Source: Primulina eburnea
Lineage: Eukaryota > Streptophyta > Magnoliopsida > Lamiales > Gesneriaceae
DNA: 64,000 nt
Direction: 5' to 3'
NCBI RefSeq assembly: GCF_022965805.1
Contig: NC_133102.1
Span: forward strand, 1,992,885 to 2,056,884
The notes beneath the pieces were generated by a model. It did not search any database, was not told the DNA's origin, and saw only the letters and a list, made by a program, of their open reading frames with translations. Shown here one piece after another: positions 13,252-23,127 of the stretch. A program made the translations under genes and the position numbers. Within the stretch, counting starts at the first letter, position 1, and every line of letters starts with the position of its first letter.

Positions 13252-15367
13252 ATGGCGAATCATCTTGTTCTCTTGTTTGCATGCGCTTTGGCTTTGTTGG
13301 CTTATTCGTTTTCTTCATTTGCTTCGGCCGCCATCGTCGAACATTCTTTTCATGTAAAGTTTCTTGGCTTGCTTTGATATATGATCTGCATGTATACTAT
13401 GTGCAGTGCAAAACTTGTGAGTGTATTTCCCCAAGATTTGGATACTGACTTTTACTTATAACGTGAATGCATGCACAGGTGCAAAATTTAACTGTCAATC
13501 GGCTCTGCAGAAACCAAGTGATCACTGCTGTGAATGGCAGTCTTCCGGGGCCAACTCTCCACGTGCAAGAGGGTGACACTCTGATCGTCTACGTTTTCAA
13601 TAAGTCGCCCTATAACCTATCCATTCATTGGTATGTAATCAACAATATCATTCTCGTCACTCCAAGAATGAAATAAAATTAATAATTGGTATTCATTTGA
13701 TGTGCAGGCATGGGATTTTCCAGTTGCTTAGCGGCTGGGCAGATGGACCTGAATTCGCCACCCAATGCCCGATCCGTCCAGGCCAAAGTTACGCCTACCG
13801 GTTCACCATCACCCGTCAAGTGGGTACCCTATGGTGGCACGCACACGTTCAATGGCTTCGAGCCACTGTTCATGGTGCCCTGATCATCCGGCCTAAATCA
13901 GGTCAATCATATCCATTCCCTAAGCCACACAGGGAAGTCCCAATAATTCTTGGTAAGTCTAGAGTTGCTGTGAGAATAAACTCCTTTTGAAAAGACATTT
14001 CAACCCAATTTCGTAATGACTGTAGGAGAGTGGTGGAATGCTAATGTGATCGACGTGGAGAATCAGGCGCTAGCCACCGGAGCTGCCCCGAATCAGTCTG
14101 ATGCCTATACTATAAACGGCAGGCCCGGTGATCTGTATCCATGCTCCTCCAACCGTAAGTGTCAAACAAAAAATATACAAATTTCTAGCACAAATTTGCT
14201 TTTGATCATTTTAACGTTTATATATATACAAATTTATAAATAGAATGGGCTGTGATTATCATTGTTATCTTAAATGTAGACACCTTTAAGTTACAAGTGG
14301 AGCATGGAAAAAAATATCTCCTTCAGATAATCAATGCTGCACTCAATAACCAACTATTCTTCAAGATCGCCAATCACAATATGGATGTCGTAGCGGTTGA
14401 TGCTTCGTACACAAACCCCTATACAACCGATGTGGTCGTGCTAGCACCAGGACAAACCACAGATGTATTATTAACCGCCGATCAGACGTCAGGCCGATAC
14501 TACATGGCCGCAAGTCCTTACGCTAGTGCGGCTGGGGTTCCCTTCGACAACACCACCACAACCGGTATCATAGAGTACAAAGGAGCGACACCGTCTAAAC
14601 CTGTCATGCTTATTCTTCCTGCATTTAACGACACCCCCACAGCCCACAAATTTTTCACCAACTTAACTGGGCTGGTTACCGGGCCCTTTTGGAGCCCGGT
14701 CCCCCGCAATATAGATGAACATATGTTCATAACATTTGGGTTGGGCCTGTCCGCTTGCGGTGCCCCTGGTAATTCCTCATGCTCGGGCCCATTTGGCCAA
14801 AGACTGGCAGCAAGCATGAACAATGCATCTTTCCAATTCCCCGCCAAGTTGTCAATGCTCGAGGCATTTTTCAGAAACGTCGGGGGAATTTACACGACCG
14901 ATTTTCCTGATAACCCGCCGTTGCAATTCGACTATACTAACCCAAATAACAGCTTAAATCGAGCGCTTGTAATGACTACAAAATCCACCAAGGTCAAGAA
15001 AGTGAAATACAACGCAACCGTAGAGATAGTGCTACAAAACACGGCCTTAATCGGGATCGAGAATCACCCCATCCACCTACACGGGTTCAACTTCTTTGTG
15101 CTGGCTCAAGGATTTGGGAACTTCAACCGTACAATCGATAGCAAAATGTTCAATTTCTTCAATCCACAAGAGCGAAACACCATCGCGGTTCCAGTTGGAG
15201 GATGGGCGGTGATTAGGTTCCGAGCGAATAATCCAGGTGTTTGGTTGTTGCATTGTCATTTGGATGTACACTTGCCTTGGGGCTTAGCGACAGCCTTCGA
15301 GGTCGAAAACGGACCGACGCCTTCGACTAGGCTGCCCCCGCCACCACCAGATTTTCCCAGATGCTAA
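13252..15367 (+). CDS. laccase (multicopper oxidase)
   Basis: Secreted blue-copper p-diphenol:O2 oxidase; plant laccases polymerise monolignols and other phenolics in the cell wall. Exons: 13252-13353, 13479-13630, 13708-13952, 14026-14154 and 14280-15367, totalling 571 residues, the normal laccase length. Residues 1-28 form a signal peptide (hydrophobic [20 protein letters not shown]). Four copper-binding blocks are complete: HWHG (across the 13630/13708 junction), [30 protein letters not shown] and [13 protein letters not shown]. The C-terminus ends in the typical proline-rich tail and a final Cys. Many N-x-S/T sites suggest glycosylation. The last exon is unusually long: the late intron seen in many laccases is absent. 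Tail features and position beside DUF3527 suggest the LAC7/8/9 group, but this is inference. Confidence 0.95.
14329..14349 (+). promoter_or_regulatory. candidate miR397 target site
   Basis: The stretch encoding INAALNN matches the complement of plant miR397 (sequence recalled from memory), with one G:U pair and mismatches opposite miRNA positions 2 and 21. Known laccase targets carry the site in this conserved region. The position-2 mismatch weakens the call. Confidence 0.4.
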
Positions 15368-15895
15368 TTGTCAATAGGGAATACCATCATTTTTACATCA
15401 TTAATGTTGGTTGCAATTTAGTTATTATTATTATTTGAAATCAAATTATCTTGTTTTTTCTTTGAATAATTAGCTTGTAAAAGGTTGTCATAAAGTCAGC
15501 CGATTGTGTACATTTCCTATATTGTTCACAATTTATAAATGAATTTTTCTCCAAGTCAAATTCGTGTTTCTCCTTGATTCTTGAAAAAGTGACATTTAGT
15601 GCTCATGGGTATTTTTATTTTTTTATAATATGCATACTCACATATTTACAAAATAGTAAACACTTGATTTATATTCAGAGTAGTCAATAACAATCTTTTC
15701 AAGCATGCCAAATATTATTCAGGAGGCGTACAAATTAAACTCCGATAAATTTTTTTTTTTGATAAACTCAATTTAAAGAAATTGAACTTCACTAAAAAAA
15801 CATAGACCAATCGAATCCTAATCAACCCGAATCTTTCTTCAATGCAGTTCGAAAAATAGGCGCTGGAAAACCCATTGGCCATGATTCAGAATCAA
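15368..15895. other. convergent 3' UTR region
   Basis: The laccase (+) and PAR1 (-) genes converge here. The stretch is AT-rich 3' UTR and spacer with no further feature seen. Confidence 0.6.
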
Positions 15896-16586
15896 TTAGA
15901 AAGGGGAAGGAGCAGGGGCATCACCGGCGGCGTAACCGTTGCTGAAAATCCCATGCATGCCGCGGAGGGAGCTGCGCTTCTGTTTCGCACATAGCTCCGG
16001 TAAAAAAACGCCTGCTAATTAAAACATAAACAAATACTGAATAACCCATAATGCATAAATGATGGATAGAGCTCTAAAATTACTCGAATCTGCATTACCT
16101 TCTCCTGCGGCGAGATTGTAATACAGGTCGACAATGTTGGGGCAATTCTCGTAACATTCCGGTGAGCAGAGGCTAGCGGCGAATCCCGGCCTCAGGAAGG
16201 CGTCAGAGGATATCCCGACGGATTCCCTGTCAAGGCCACACGCATCTACGCACTGATCGTTCTCTATGTAGCCAGACAATTTTTCGGCCAACACTTCCGA
16301 TGTCTTGCACGTGTACTTCTTGATACCTGCTTCGTTGATGTAGGTTTCCAGCACACATCTCTTCCCCGATGATGCGATCGACAGGGCACACAGTTCCGTA
16401 GGCAAGTCCTCGCAGATCAACTCAGCTGTAAGCAAGCCATGCACACAAAATTTGATATATTTATATACAAACAGAGAAAAAAAAAGTTCACAACTCACAA
16501 GGATGAGTAAATATACCTATTATCCCATGGATCAAGAGAGAGCAAGCCAAAAAGAGAACCAATGCCAACTTCATCGAGGAATGCAT
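15896..16586 (-). CDS. PAR1 family secreted cysteine-rich protein
   Basis: Small secreted protein, 170 residues, of the PAR1 family, first described as photoassimilate-responsive in tobacco; molecular function unknown. Exons on the minus strand: 16586-16517, 16425-16099 and 16011-15896, with stop TAA. The 513-base total is in frame. Residues 1-24 are a signal peptide (MHSSMKLALVLFLACSLLIHG). The mature part has the family blocks ICEDLP.ELCAFS-like, SIASSGKRCVLET, SGYIENDQCVDACGLDR, ESVGISSD, SLCSPECYENCPNIVDLYY and NLAAGEG, with about a dozen cysteines likely paired in disulfides. The tail is short and rich in Ala/Pro. An opposite-strand TATA-like TTATATAA lies at about 16638-16645, roughly 55 bases upstream of the ATG. 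From memory, a PAR1 gene lies near PAS1 on Arabidopsis chromosome 3. Confidence 0.9.
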
Positions 16587-17185
16587 GGCTTTATTTGACG
16601 ATGATTTGGTTCAATGCATTTGAGAATAGCCTTGCCTTTATATAAGGTGATGATGTATAAACGAAAATTATATGGAAATTATTAATTTGGGGAGTAATCG
16701 GAGCTTAATTTTGGCCTTTGATTTTTTAATTTTCTTTTTTTTAACAAATGACAGAATTTTCAAAGTTCGTATACTATTTTATTTATTCATAATACATTAT
16801 ATAATAATTTTTCATGAGAATTAGTTTATTGACTAGTATCATTTATTTTAAGCAAAGTCTAATCACAGACTTATAATAAGAACGTTGGTTCAGCAAATTA
16901 AGACTTAATCACCGACTTAATTGTGTGACTGCCGAAATTGCCGACTTAATTGCAAGTCTCTCACCACGAACTTCTTTGTTAATTTGTGTGAACGCCCATC
17001 TGTCAGTTTATTTTTTTAAAAAAAAATTGGACAATTAACGACGGTTTTTGAAAACCCGTCACTAATTTATTGTGTTTGCTTATTTTAATTTTGTTTTAAA
17101 TTTTTAAATTTTGACGTTTTTTTTTAAAAAAAAATCATTTGTAAACCGTTGTATATATTTTATTTTTTATTCAAAATATTTAATT

Positions 17186-17345
17186 AATGAGTTTAATTGT
17201 TAAAAGAAACGTGGATAAAAAAAGATATGTTGTTATAATGAGTATGTGGCAGTGAGACCCATAAATAATGAGTTTGAATGTTAAAAAGAATGTGGGTAAA
17301 AGAGATATGTTGTTATAATGAGTATGTGGCAGTGGATCCCACATT
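17186..17345 (+). repeat. two-copy tandem repeat, about 80 bp
   Basis: Two diverged units (17186-17266 and 17267-17345) share a central identical run (GATATGTTGTTATAATGAG) and the following TATGTGGCAGTG. Confidence 0.8.
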
Positions 17346-17379
17346 TTTGATGAGTTGATTGGCGTTATAACACACGGCA

Positions 17380-17533
17380 AAAACTTGTGTGAGACGGTCT
17401 CATGGGTCATATTTGTGAGACGGATCTCTTATTTGGATCATCCATGAAAAAATATTATTTTTTATGCTAAGAGTATTACTTTTTATTATGAATATGAGTA
17501 TGGTTGATCCGTTCCGTGAGACGGTCTCACATG
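17380..17533 (-). repeat. GTGAGAC-type MITE copy
   Basis: Bounded by palindromic 15-mers (17389-17403 and 17516-17530). The interior contains the family block TTTTTATGCTAAGAGTATTA, in the orientation opposite to the copies at 22 and 51 kb. Confidence 0.8.
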
Positions 17534-18367
17534 ACACCTATTCATAACACACACCCATTGTGGATGTTCTTATGTAAAACAACGCAAATGGCTCCAAATC
17601 CGGGAAGTGAACGGGGAATCCAGTTGTTGCCACTCGGATGTTCATCATAATGCAAGTGATGTTTTTGTTGTTCGGAAATATGTTATGTCGTACCATTAAT
17701 CCAGATTAACGGAGAAGAAGTGAGATTTAGATATATGTCAAAAGTGATGTGTACCAACCAGAGCATTTGGTGATGTGGATATTTAATGGGCTTTTTTATT
17801 TGGACTTCTTCTCCTTTTTTTTTTGTTACTTTTTTTTCTCTCTTTTTCTCTTTTATTTTCCCTCTATTTTCCTCCTCCACGAACATTAACGGAAAATTTA
17901 TATAAAATAATATAAACATTTTAATTTTTTTATGGTAAATTAATAATTTTATAATTAAATATTACTATATTATATTTTTACATATGAAAAAACATATCAT
18001 ATTCTTTGGATTTGATGAGTATTATTAAATTTTTTTTTCAATGAATAAAAATTTTAACAATATAAAACAATTAACATGTCTATAAAAAAATAAAGAAAAA
18101 TTCATAATTTAAAATCCCGATACATTCTTTAATATTTTTTTATAATTATTGATTAAATATATAAATATAATCTATTAATTTAATAGAGATCAGAACCATA
18201 TATTTTCTTTTTTAAAAAAATTAAAATAATATTGAAACAAAGCCACAAGCATGATAGCCAAGAAAAATCCATCATTTTTACCAATAATTACTGAATATCA
18301 TGAGCTAATCTAATCTTATATGGTTATACACTTATACATGCATACATATATAGAAAAAAAAATAACA

Positions 18368-18531
18368 TGGGCCGGGCCGAAACGACCTTTAAATAAGTAG
18401 ATGTCCACAACGAAATCAGGCAGGGCAGGTTAGTAAATGGGCTGAATTTTAATAGCCCTAATTATGTAAGCATTAGCCCAAAATTTGTTCGATAAGCTTT
18501 ATATGTTCCTTTGCGGAGGCTGCTAGGGTTT
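18368..18531 (+). promoter_or_regulatory. site II elements and telo-box of ribosomal protein gene
   Basis: TGGGCC (18368-18373), TGGGCT (18438-18443), reversed AGCCCA (18475-18480) and reversed telo-box TAGGGTTT (18524-18531) precede the L35a ATG. The site II plus telo-box pair is a known signature of plant translation-machinery promoters active in dividing cells. Confidence 0.7.
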
Positions 18532-18580
18532 AGTTCCTCCGTTTTGACTTTCCGCCAGCTGAAGCTTCAGAACGTCAACA

Positions 18581-19293
18581 ATGGTGAAGGGTCGTCAAGG
18601 AGAACGCGTTAGGTCAGCTGTTGATCTAATTCGTGTTACTTGAGACCATTTTTCGTCCGGAATATTCGCTGGCATATATGACTGCTGCGTTTTAGTTTTT
18701 TTGCATTTTTTGTTGTTTGGGCCGATCACAGCTAGTTGGGAGAAATGATTGTTTGATGGATCTTTTTCTTGTCATTTTTGCAGGCTTTATGTCCGGGGAA
18801 CCATACTTGGGTACAAAAGGTAAAAAAAACCTGATTTATTTGTTGGCTTGGAGCTGTGTTTTGTTTACGAGGGTAGGTTTCGTTGGATCGTTTGAAAATT
18901 GATGATAATGGCTGTAGGTCGAAGTCAAACCAGTACCCAAACACGTCCTTGATACAGATAGAAGGAGTGAACACGCAAGAGGAGGTTGCGTGGTACCTCG
19001 GTAAGCGGATGGCGTACATTTATAAGGCCAAGGTTAAGAAGAACGGCTCTCACTACCGTTGCATTTGGGGTAAGGTCACTCGACCTCACGGGAACAGTGG
19101 TGTTGTTCGTGCGAAGTTCAAATCTAATCTTCCCCCAAAATCCATGGTATATCGGCTCTTTCAACTAAAATTTCCATGAATGAATGGATCATTCTTACGA
19201 GAATGCTCGAAATTACTCTTCACTGATGCTTTGTCATTGTTTTTCAAACAGGGTGCTAGAGTCAGGGTATTCATGTACCCTAGCAACATATGA
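18581..19293 (+). CDS. RPL35A: 60S ribosomal protein eL33 (L35a)
   Basis: Structural protein of the large cytosolic ribosomal subunit, 112 residues, the usual plant length. Exons: 18581-18612, 18784-18819, 18918-19146 and 19252-19293, stop TGA. The protein starts [20 protein letters not shown] and contains [23 protein letters not shown] and [18 protein letters not shown], ending VFMYPSNI; these are hallmarks of the family. Splitting arginine codons across the first two introns (phase 2) restores the conserved sequence exactly. It has a ribosomal-protein-type promoter. A good donor (GAG/GTAAAA) starts two bases after the stop codon, so an intron in the 3' UTR is possible. The gene converges on DET2. 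Confidence 0.96.
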
Positions 19294-19483
19294 GGTAAAA
19301 GTTTACATATTTTTTCTAAATGGCTCTACATTGATCTAGATCTCATGTGATTAGATGGACAATAGTGTGTGATGGTGTATTTGTGCTATCATTTTGCATT
19401 AGGTTCATTAATTGGCAAGCTCGGTCACTGGGAAAACTTACTAGAACTCCATAAATTCGTTGGTGTCCTGTGTGTCATTGTCT

Positions 19484-19551
19484 TGTCTGCTATGTTTTCA
19501 AGCCTAAATCTGAAGTTTGTCTGCTATGTTTTCCAGCCTAAATCTGAAGTT
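19484..19551 (+). repeat. 34-bp tandem duplication
   Basis: Two near-identical units, 19484-19517 and 19518-19551, each beginning TGTCTGCTATGTTTTC. Confidence 0.85.
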
Positions 19552-20689
19552 ATGTGTCTGTTTCTGCATCCTTCTGTTCATCATTAGTCTTAAAATGAAT
19601 GGGTGGAAGTATATAAACAATTTTGGTTAATTTCATCTAGTTTCGGTGTGGTTAGCCCACTGATTTGAAATACTTGCCAAGCCGAAATTAGATGACGTAT
19701 ACCCATTTCTGTTTCCTCTCTGTTCATCAGTCTTATAATGAATTTGCAAAAGAATTTTGGAAATTGGGTTGACTTCCTCTTGTTTGGGTGTGGTGAGCAC
19801 ATCAATTTATCGACAAACATGATAACATATAGTTTAATGATCCTGATATAAATGTTTAAAGTTAAAGTGATGTCAACGAAGTAACATTATATCTTGCTAC
19901 TTTGCTGTGAGGTTGATTTCCTAACGAGTAATGGAAAATACATGAAGCGAAACTCTTTGGTGTTATAAATTTGTGGGTTAAAGAAACCTAAACAGTTGAC
20001 TGTCATATAACTGTTTGTTGTGATCTAGAAACTCATCAAATCTTGGACTAGCGTAACTTGAAAAATATCACAGGATAAATTTATGTACCCAAAAGTTAGA
20101 TCCTACCATAGTTGATAGGAATGCTCAATCCGCTTGATGAATTGAAGTGACAAGATATGGGCAGAAATATTGTTCGCATATGCTTCAATTGGCTTTTGCG
20201 TTCTTCAAATTTGTAGGGGTTGTTTCGTGTAGATTCATAGAAACTTTTCACCCCGAGACACCACTGTACACAAATTCGCAAATTATATTTTATTCGGACG
20301 CATTTACTTTTAATTAGTTTGTTAACACCCTTTTCTTGATAACGTTCCTCTTGATAATCATTTGCAGTTAGTTACCTGGCTTCGTAGATTCTGATTTCGG
20401 GAGTACACCGAGGCGGAAGTATCATTAGGATGTAGCTTTTGAGTGTTGTTCAGAGTTCGGAATAGTTTTGATTTGTGATTTGATATCATTGGTGTATCCC
20501 TTATTCCTTTGCGATTCTCTATGAAGACACATATTACTACCTCTTTTTACCTTTAATTTTAGATTTTCGATCTGTTTTATCTATTTTGAGCTGGTTATGA
20601 CGAATTTCAACTGCATAGAAATAAATCAAGACACTGCAAGAATTCGCCGATAACCTTTTATTCAGCACCTAATTACTCCAGTCCGAGAT

Positions 20690-21034
20690 ACAAGCTTGAT
20701 ACATCAAAAGACAGCTACCAAAAATTTGAAATGTCACAAAGAAAAGCACCGCCCGCACAGGTTAATTGAAATTGTAAGTCAACAAGAGATTGAACGAACT
20801 TGTGGATCGACCTGCTCTCTATGGCACAAGTCTAAGACGCTGCTGACTGAGAACTCAAACTCGAGTTGTCAGATAGTAGTTCAAATCGGCAACATGAAGA
20901 ACAAGTTACACAGATGGCTAAAGAGTTGGATGCAGAATTGATCTCTATTCTTGGATCCGTGGGTTCAATCAAAGGGCAAAAAACAAACCGTCAAACAAAG
21001 ATGGATTCTAGTAAAGGAGTGATTGTGAAAATGT
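20690..21034 (+). other. coding-like fragment, unassigned
   Basis: Two reading stretches look protein-like. One near 20690-20760 reads LDTSKDSYQKFEMSQRKAPP and stops at a potential donor. One near 20850-21034 reads a polar, helix-prone segment containing EEQVTQMAKELDAELISILG before a stop. I do not recognise the family; it may be the decayed 3' end of a gene or chance. Confidence 0.25.
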
Positions 21035-21181
21035 GATCGTAACAGCATTGTCCGCTTGAGAGACATTATATATTATTTAATACATAAACGATCCCATCAC
21101 TTGATAGGAAGCAATAAAACTTGAAGTATTTGGGATTTGACAGTAGCACACACTTGATTTGGATAACGAGACATAAAAATA

Positions 21182-21964
21182 TCAATACACCAACGGAATA
21201 ACAGCTTTCCTATTCTTAGGATAATCCTCCCCAAACTTTTCCAAGTACCATCTGTGATTCGCCCCAGCTCTGGGTACCAAATTAGCACATGTGTAGACAA
21301 AAAAGCCCAATCCCGCCCAAGACCAAGTCATCAAGGCCCAGCCCAACCATTCCAAAATCTCTCCTAAATAATTTGGACAACTAACCCACTCAAACAGCCC
21401 ACCTTTCGGTATCTTATACCCTCCACCACTATTCTTCAGGCCCGTCAGCAAATTATCCGACCAAATATTCGCCGCCATGCCGCCACCAAACACAACGATC
21501 CCGGCGACGAACCGCCACCAGAACCACCGATCTCCGTGGAAATCAGCGTATTCGGACACCCATCTGGCCTGCAAGTAAGTATTCAAGAGATTGAACCCGA
21601 ACGCCATCAGGGCCACGCTCACCGGGAACCCTCCGACTGTTTTTTTCTGGATAGGTGATGTGAACAGAAGTTTGAGTGGGTATATGACCGTGCGATGGAG
21701 GTAGTGGAGGAGGAATACGGAGATGAGGACGATTGCACGAGGGTCGCGGTGGTTTTGTCCGCGGGGGAAGAGGAGGAGGCTGAGCCACACGGTGGGGCTC
21801 TCCATCAAGAACCAGGCTAATGGAGGCGGGATTGTGGGGCCCCATCCGACACGGTGGTGCCTGCCATATGGAGCGGTGAGGAAGAGGAGGGATATGATGG
21901 TTGGTGGTGTGATGAAGAAGAGGGTCAGGAGGCTGTAGTGAAACAAATCTTGATCTGCGGCCAT
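21182..21964 (-). CDS. DET2: steroid 5-alpha-reductase DET2
   Basis: NADPH-dependent ER membrane enzyme that reduces the delta-4 bond of (24R)-24-methylcholest-4-en-3-one, a key step of brassinosteroid synthesis. The protein has 260 residues (plant DET2 is about 260) in a single uninterrupted exon. The ATG at 21964 begins MAADQDLFHYSLLTLFF. Six or so hydrophobic segments are visible. The diagnostic C-terminal reductase block is complete: IPKGGLFEWVSCPNYLGEI, EWLGWALMTWS, and the end with RAGANHRWYLEKFGEDYPK.RKA and IPLVY. An N-terminal block resembling the substrate/NADPH region (PYGRHHRVGWGPTIPPPLAWFLMESP) is also conserved. There is no sign of damage. From memory, Arabidopsis DET2 is At2g38050, close to the GPAT6, CAX1 and LAC4 loci. 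Confidence 0.95.
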   Translation of the reverse strand: MAADQDLFHYSLLTLFFITPPTIISLLFLTAPYGRHHRVGWGPTIPPPLAWFLMESPTVWLSLLLFPRGQNHRDPRAIVLISVFLLHYLHRTVIYPLKLLFTSPIQKKTVGGFPVSVALMAFGFNLLNTYLQARWVSEYADFHGDRWFWWRFVAGIVVFGGGMAANIWSDNLLTGLKNSGGGYKIPKGGLFEWVSCPNYLGEILEWLGWALMTWSWAGLGFFVYTCANLVPRAGANHRWYLEKFGEDYPKNRKAVIPLVY

Positions 21965-23127
21965 TTTCTACTACTGCTGGTGTGGAGAGACAGAGCATAC
22001 TGGTTTAATTTATTTGTTTAAATCTATCGAAGGGTTAACTCCCAACAATAATTTTGTATCGAAGAAATTTGTTCCCTAACTCAGCTTAATTTGATGAATG
22101 AACACTTCGAGAAACTAAACTACTGTGAGTTAGTCTCACTCTGTGAGACGGGTCAACAATATCCATAATCACAATAAAAAATAATACTCTTAGCATAAAA
22201 AGTAATACTTTTTTATGGGTGACCCAAATAAGAGATTCGTCTCACAAATAATATCCGTGAGACCGTCTCACATAAATTTTTGCCAACTACTATTACTACG
22301 GTTTATTTATTTTTGAATAACTTAAAAATATAAACGGATAAGATACAGCCAAATTCTATTTGCCATTAATGTTGGTAAACAATGCCCATTAAAATTTTCT
22401 CCAAAAGCAACTGACAGATGGCTAACGTGACAAGTAATCATGTGTGTATTTTTATTTAAAGTAGCTATTTATACACGACAATATTTTTATAATACTTTAT
22501 TTTATTTATATTAAAATAATAATTAAAATATAATTATAAAAAATACTGAATGACTTCATTGTAATTTTTGATATATAAATTTAAAAAATAAATAAATAAA
22601 GAAAAAATTTATATTAGTGTGTGTTGATTTTAGATTAAATGTTTATTTAGTTTTTTGCTTTGAGGAAGTTTTAAAAATAATGGAAATCGTAAGAAGTAGT
22701 TGGGAAGTTGAGAATTGTGAGTGAGATGATTTGGTTAAAGATATTAGATGTGGAGAGATATTTTAGAGGTATAAAAGAAAAATTTGGTGAAAAATCACCA
22801 TGACACCAAAAAAAGTTTGTATATGTTACTCAAACTTGATAAGATAATAAAAGATAAAAAAAACTTGCGATTTAAATGATTTGTTAAAAGGAAAGAGAGG
22901 ACAATATCCATTCGGATCCGGACACAGTAATATTATTACTAATTTGCAACTGTTTTCTAGGAAATATTGGGTAAAATAACCTTAAAATCTATCGTACTAT
23001 GGGAAGTTCAGCTATATCTCATCGAGGATTTACGGGTTTTGTTGCGTTTGTTTGTCTATAGCTGCCATAATAATTTGCACATTCTATCCATGTAAACCTT
23101 CTTATAAAATGGAAACTCAAGACAATA
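21965..23127. other. intergenic, AT-rich
   Basis: DET2 promoter, one GTGAGAC-type MITE (22123-22271) and AT-rich spacer. No gene is seen. Confidence 0.6.
22123..22271 (+). repeat. GTGAGAC-type MITE copy
   Basis: Starts with a degraded terminus (GTGAGTTAGTCTCAC), contains the internal GTGAGACGGGTC and TACTCTTAGCATAAAAAGTA blocks and ends in an intact palindromic GTGAGACCGTCTCAC. Confidence 0.85.

Larger units (their letters stand above)
16587..18360. other. intergenic region with tandem duplication and MITE
   Basis: Holds the PAR1 promoter, a palindromic CGACGG/CCGTC-type motif near 17038-17062, a tandem duplication (17186-17345), a GTGAGAC-type MITE (17380-17533) and AT-rich sequence. No gene is seen. 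Confidence 0.55.
19294..21181. other. L35a 3' region, possible 3'-UTR intron, diverged duplications
   Basis: A donor at 19295 and an acceptor ending at 20367 (TTTGCAG) could define a 3'-UTR intron. Inside are a 34-bp tandem repeat (19484-19551) and a diverged duplication of about 120 bp (around 19552-19680 and 19685-19810). From about 20690 to 21034 are coding-like fragments that I could not assign. Confidence 0.4.

Noticed and set aside
14518..14847. 109-residue minus-strand ORF
   Set aside because: It is antisense to the laccase coding exon and explained by its codon use.
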